A stretch of DNA of 64,000 nucleotides from positions 372,001 to 436,000 of the forward strand of contig JAMPUU010000026.1 in the NCBI GenBank assembly GCA_030144965.1, written 5' to 3'. Below the pieces are notes generated by a model. It made no database searches. It had not been told where the DNA came from and was given only the letters and a program-made list of their open reading frames with translations. This document shows, in pieces, positions 61,569 through 64,000 of the stretch (position 1 is its first letter; every line of letters starts with the position of its first letter). A program made the position numbers and the translations under genes. This stretch comes from Nitrospira sp. BO4. Lineage in GTDB: Bacteria > Nitrospirota > Nitrospiria > Nitrospirales > Nitrospiraceae.

Positions 61569-62246
61569 TTACTTGCTGAGGATTTCGAGTAATTCCACCT
61601 CGAATACCAAGGTCGCTCCGGGCTTGATAGTCGGCGGTGATCCGCTGTCTCCATAGGCCAGATTGGACGGGCAAATCAGCCTGCTTTTTCCACCGATCTT
61701 GATCTGCTGGACACCTTCCGTCCAACACTTGATGACCTTGTCGAGAGGAAATGTCGCCGGTTCCCCGCGCTTGACGGAGCTATCGAATACCGTCCCATCG
61801 GTCAGGGTGCCATGATAATGGACCTTGACGGTATCCGTTGCCTTTGGTGCTGCGCCGGTTCCAGGCTTGATGGCGGTAATGACGATGCCCGACTCGGTCT
61901 TGGTCGAGCCTTTCTCCGAAGCGGCTTTTGCCGTAAATGCAGCGCCGGTCTTCTTTTCACCCTCCGCGACAAGAGCCAGTCGAGACTGTTGAAGGATTTG
62001 AATTTTGGGTCCGAATGTTTGGAGATCGGCCTTCGGAGGACGCTTGAGCACGCCGTCGGTCATGCCCGTCTTGACCATCTCGAGTTCGGTCTCACTCAAG
62101 GAAAAGGTCCCCAGCGATTGACTGATGGCCAGCCCTAGGGCATACAAAGTTTTCTGGTCATCGTTGACAGGATCTTGCGATGCCGCCAGTAGTGGCGCGC
62201 TGAGGACAAGAAGCCCGGTGGCAAGGCACAATGTACGAATTCGCAT
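61569..62246 (-). CDS. Exported FKBP-type peptidyl-prolyl isomerase (Mip/FkpA-like)
   Basis: 225 residues. Signal peptide about 1-22 (LCLATGLLVLSAPLLAA). N-terminal dimerisation-type helix region (ALGLAISQSLGTFSLSETEL, ILQQSRLALVAEGEKK). FKBP domain about 115-223: TDTVKVHYHGTLTDGTVFDS, VIKCWTEGVQQIKIGGKSRL and GATLVFEVELLEI. A periplasmic folding helper, perhaps for the envelope and copper proteins in this region. Start codon chosen at the ATG that gives the signal peptide. Confidence 0.93.
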   Translation of the reverse strand: MRIRTLCLATGLLVLSAPLLAASQDPVNDDQKTLYALGLAISQSLGTFSLSETELEMVKTGMTDGVLKRPPKADLQTFGPKIQILQQSRLALVAEGEKKTGAAFTAKAASEKGSTKTESGIVITAIKPGTGAAPKATDTVKVHYHGTLTDGTVFDSSVKRGEPATFPLDKVIKCWTEGVQQIKIGGKSRLICPSNLAYGDSGSPPTIKPGATLVFEVELLEILSK

Positions 62247-62589
62247 GGATTGAGGGTCCTTTCTTGTGATGGGCTAAGGTAGCACGTAAGAATACGATAG
62301 CTTTCCTGATCTCACAATAGAAATTTTCTCCAAAGCCTCATGAACTCATCGTGGAGATTCAATGGGATGACATGCTGCCCATTGCGTCGCTCGCTCGTCG
62401 ATCATGGATGACCATGGAAGGGGGTGTCCTTGGGAGGAAGAGGACACCCCCATGCCGGTAGGTGTTCCATAGTACTCAGAATTACTTTTCAGTGGCGCTC
62501 AGAATTTGACTTCCCGGCAGGAAACCCGTATTCGTAGAGGCCTTCGTTTTTTCTTATCCACCGGGCGCATTGAATGAGGAAGGTCGGTC
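62247..62589. other. Divergent intergenic region between FKBP and MBL-fold genes
   Basis: 343 bp without a gene. Must hold promoters for both directions. It contains one long hairpin (62420-62451). No other clear sites. Confidence 0.5.
62420..62451. repeat. Hairpin GGGGGTGTCCT / AGGACACCCCC
   Basis: Perfect 11-bp stem with a 10-base loop (TGGGAGGAAG). No T-run follows on either strand, so it is not a clear terminator. Placed 140 bases before ATG 62590, it could be part of that gene's leader. Confidence 0.6.
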
Positions 62590-63324
62590 ATGGGGATGAA
62601 TGAGTCATATCTCGTCACGGCCTTATTGGATGTCAACGATGTACAAGACGTAGACGATCGAGCAGAAGCACGTACCTACCTCATCTCCGACCGTAGGTCC
62701 GGCATGGCTGCCATTATTGACTCCGTCCTAGAAAACATCGAACGTGATTGCAAGGTCATTCGAGATCTTGGTCTTACCTTACTATTCGCCCTCGAAACGC
62801 ATATTCATGCGGATCACATTACGGGCGCATCGCTGCTCAAAGCTCGGACCGGTGCACAGATTGTCTATGGAGGCGGTGCAAAGGGTGTGGTGATGGGTGC
62901 GGATCGATTTCTTTTCGATGGCGAGACATTGTCTCTCGGCGATACGCGCATCCAAGGGCTCGCCACACCGGGGCACACCGATAGCTGCATCAGTTATGTG
63001 TTACCCGGCGCAGTATTCACAGGTGATTCCTTGTTTATCGGGAGCAACGGCCGCACGGACCTGCAAGGCGGCTCGGCGGAGAAGCTGTTCGATTCCATAC
63101 GCCACAATCTCTTTGCTCTTCCGGACGACACCATCGTCTATCCCGGGCATGACTACAACGGTCGGGTGTCCTCAACCATCGGCGAAGAAAAGCGATGCAA
63201 CCAACGACTGAACCTGTCCATTTTGAAGGCCGCATTTATCGAAACGATGAATGCCAGGAAAGTGCCACCCCCCGCGAAAATGAGCATTGCCATTCCGGCG
63301 AACATGCGGGCCGGCAATATCTGA
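62590..63324 (+). CDS. MBL-fold persulfide dioxygenase-like protein (ETHE1 family)
   Basis: 244 residues. Metal ligands of the metallo-beta-lactamase fold: ETHIHADHITG, TPGHTDSCISY, FTGDSLFIGSNGRTDLQGG and VYPGHDYNG, the last two being signatures of ETHE1/persulfide dioxygenases that oxidise glutathione persulfide to sulfite. YLISDRRSGMAAIIDSVLEN at the N terminus also fits. GGAAGGTCGG precedes the ATG; ATG 62596 is an alternative. No rhodanese or sulfide quinone reductase is next to it. Cytoplasmic. Confidence 0.9.
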   Translation: MGMNESYLVTALLDVNDVQDVDDRAEARTYLISDRRSGMAAIIDSVLENIERDCKVIRDLGLTLLFALETHIHADHITGASLLKARTGAQIVYGGGAKGVVMGADRFLFDGETLSLGDTRIQGLATPGHTDSCISYVLPGAVFTGDSLFIGSNGRTDLQGGSAEKLFDSIRHNLFALPDDTIVYPGHDYNGRVSSTIGEEKRCNQRLNLSILKAAFIETMNARKVPPPAKMSIAIPANMRAGNI

Positions 63325-63688
63325 TCTGTAGCCGTCTATAGCCTCTTCACCACCACAGTTGTGTAGGGTGTCGTTCTATCGAGCTTGTATCGTGGCCTAG
63401 AACCCTGCCGTCATCGAAGCGAACACCAAAATCGCTATCATGACAATGGTGACTGTGATGAGCAGGAATGGAGGATGAGTAGCAAACCCTCTAGTCATGG
63501 CTTACTCCTCCCGTTATATGGCGATAACTTAATCCTACCGCTGATGGGCAGAGTGTGTCTAGCCGGGTTGCTGTGGCTTCTATAGCCCCCTGATATGTTC
63601 TCCTTGAATTGGGAATCTATCTCGTGTACAAAGCCGCCTCCGTTAAGACACGGTCATCGGGCGAGCACACTACAACAAAGGAGTCGTG
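63325..63688. other. Intergenic region around the 33-residue peptide
   Basis: Apart from the small minus-strand gene at 63397-63498, this stretch shows no gene, terminator or clear promoter. Plus-strand open frames here lack ribosome sites. Confidence 0.4.
63397..63498 (-). CDS. 33-residue single-span membrane peptide
   Basis: Very short reading frame on the minus strand: ATG at 63498, stop at 63397. The ribosome site GGAGGAG is perfect and spaced seven to eight bases. The product is one membrane helix (FLLITVTIVMIAILVFASM) after a short start MTRGFATHPP. The match of strong ribosome site and clean hydrophobic span makes it more than chance, but no homologue is known to me. Such peptides often modulate membrane complexes. 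Confidence 0.55.
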   Translation of the reverse strand: MTRGFATHPPFLLITVTIVMIAILVFASMTAGF

Positions 63689-63892
63689 ATGGGAGATCAG
63701 TGGTCCTTGAGTCAAGAAGAAGAAGACCTGAATCGCCGGAGTCTGTTTCGCAAGGCGAGAAAGGGCGACGAAAAGGCCAGGCTGGAGTTACAGGAAGTGT
63801 ACGGCGTGCGATTATGGTCAGAGCATGAACGTGCAGAGTTGGTGTATGAAAATCCCCGGCATGCTGCCAAGCGCGGTACCAAGAGGTCTTGA
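63689..63892 (+). CDS. Small charged protein of unknown function
   Basis: 67 residues from ATG 63689, with AAAGGAG five bases upstream; GTG 63686 is one codon earlier. Highly charged and helical (SLSQEEEDLNRRSLFRKARK, ARLELQEVYGVRLWSEHERA), with a basic tail KRGTKRS. No membrane segment or known domain. Could be a small regulatory or ribosome-associated protein. The 108 bases to the window end hold nothing recognisable. Confidence 0.6.
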   Translation: MGDQWSLSQEEEDLNRRSLFRKARKGDEKARLELQEVYGVRLWSEHERAELVYENPRHAAKRGTKRS

Positions 63893-64000
63893 GGTCAACA
63901 AGGTATGGATCGGGCATCGACAGGGTCTCAAGTCTAGCAATCAAGAAGGCTTTGAAGGGCGACAATGTTGCTCCTCGAAAATGAACCAGGATTATCGAGG

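Noticed and set aside
1-64000. tRNA or rRNA genes
   Set aside because: No cloverleaf with a TTCGAATC-type T-loop and no rRNA-like sequence was noticed on either strand, by eye only.

Overview
The window looks like chromosomal DNA of a Gram-negative, Nitrospira-like bacterium (phylum Nitrospirota). This is inferred from lipid A/Kdo genes (kdsA, kdsD), periplasmic copper proteins, a very large multicopper oxidase, and an operon built round a MutL-like ATPase of a type I associate with Nitrospira. No rRNA or tRNA is present to settle the taxonomy.

Layout. 1-3867: Kdo and phospholipid housekeeping genes (kdsA 3' part, kdsD, pgsA, an esterase lipoprotein, plsY). 4137-5079: a small lipoprotein apparently cut by an amber codon, and a BrnT-type toxin-antitoxin pair. 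5439-13690: a tight eight-gene operon encoding a MutL/GlmL-like ASKHA ATPase, a KOW/lipoyl-like protein, four membrane proteins and a MEMO-family protein. 13691-17169: a rearranged region with decaying copies of the MEMO gene 3' end, a papain-like peptidase, an atypical LuxR-type regulator and two related upstream regions with sigma-54-like elements. 17170-51255: about 34 kb on one strand encoding an extracellular contractile injection system (eCIS, the PVC/Afp/MAC family) with its candidate cargo. 51772-58370: a 1580-residue multicopper oxidase followed by a type-1-copper protein, a small exported protein and an SmbP-like protein. 58404-62246, minus strand: threonylcarbamoyl-AMP synthase, cyclophilin, MFS transporter and exported FKBP. 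62590-63892: a persulfide-dioxygenase-like metallo-beta-lactamase protein and two very small genes.

How the eCIS works together. The genes encode sheath, tube, a zinc-ribbon baseplate factor, a disordered eCIS-specific protein, the DUF4255 cap/terminator, the AAA+ ATPase, LysM-like hub adapters, a hub split into gp27-like and gp5-like proteins, a PAAR-like tip, gp25, two large wedge proteins, a gpI-like protein and a beta-helix fibre candidate. No capsid, terminase, portal or integrase is present, so this is not a prophage. No T6SS membrane complex is present either. Five consecutive DUF4157 proteins follow. All five carry the same four-cysteine module (CxCGGxCPxCQAK plus an acidic tail) 45-50 residues from the N terminus, and their C termini are unrelated: three different second HExxH metallopeptidase-like domains, an annexin-like repeat domain and an OmpA-like domain. 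This arrangement, a constant head plus an exchangeable payload beside an injection machine, is the most interesting system in the window.

All calls come from reading sequence and recalled family knowledge. No database search was run.
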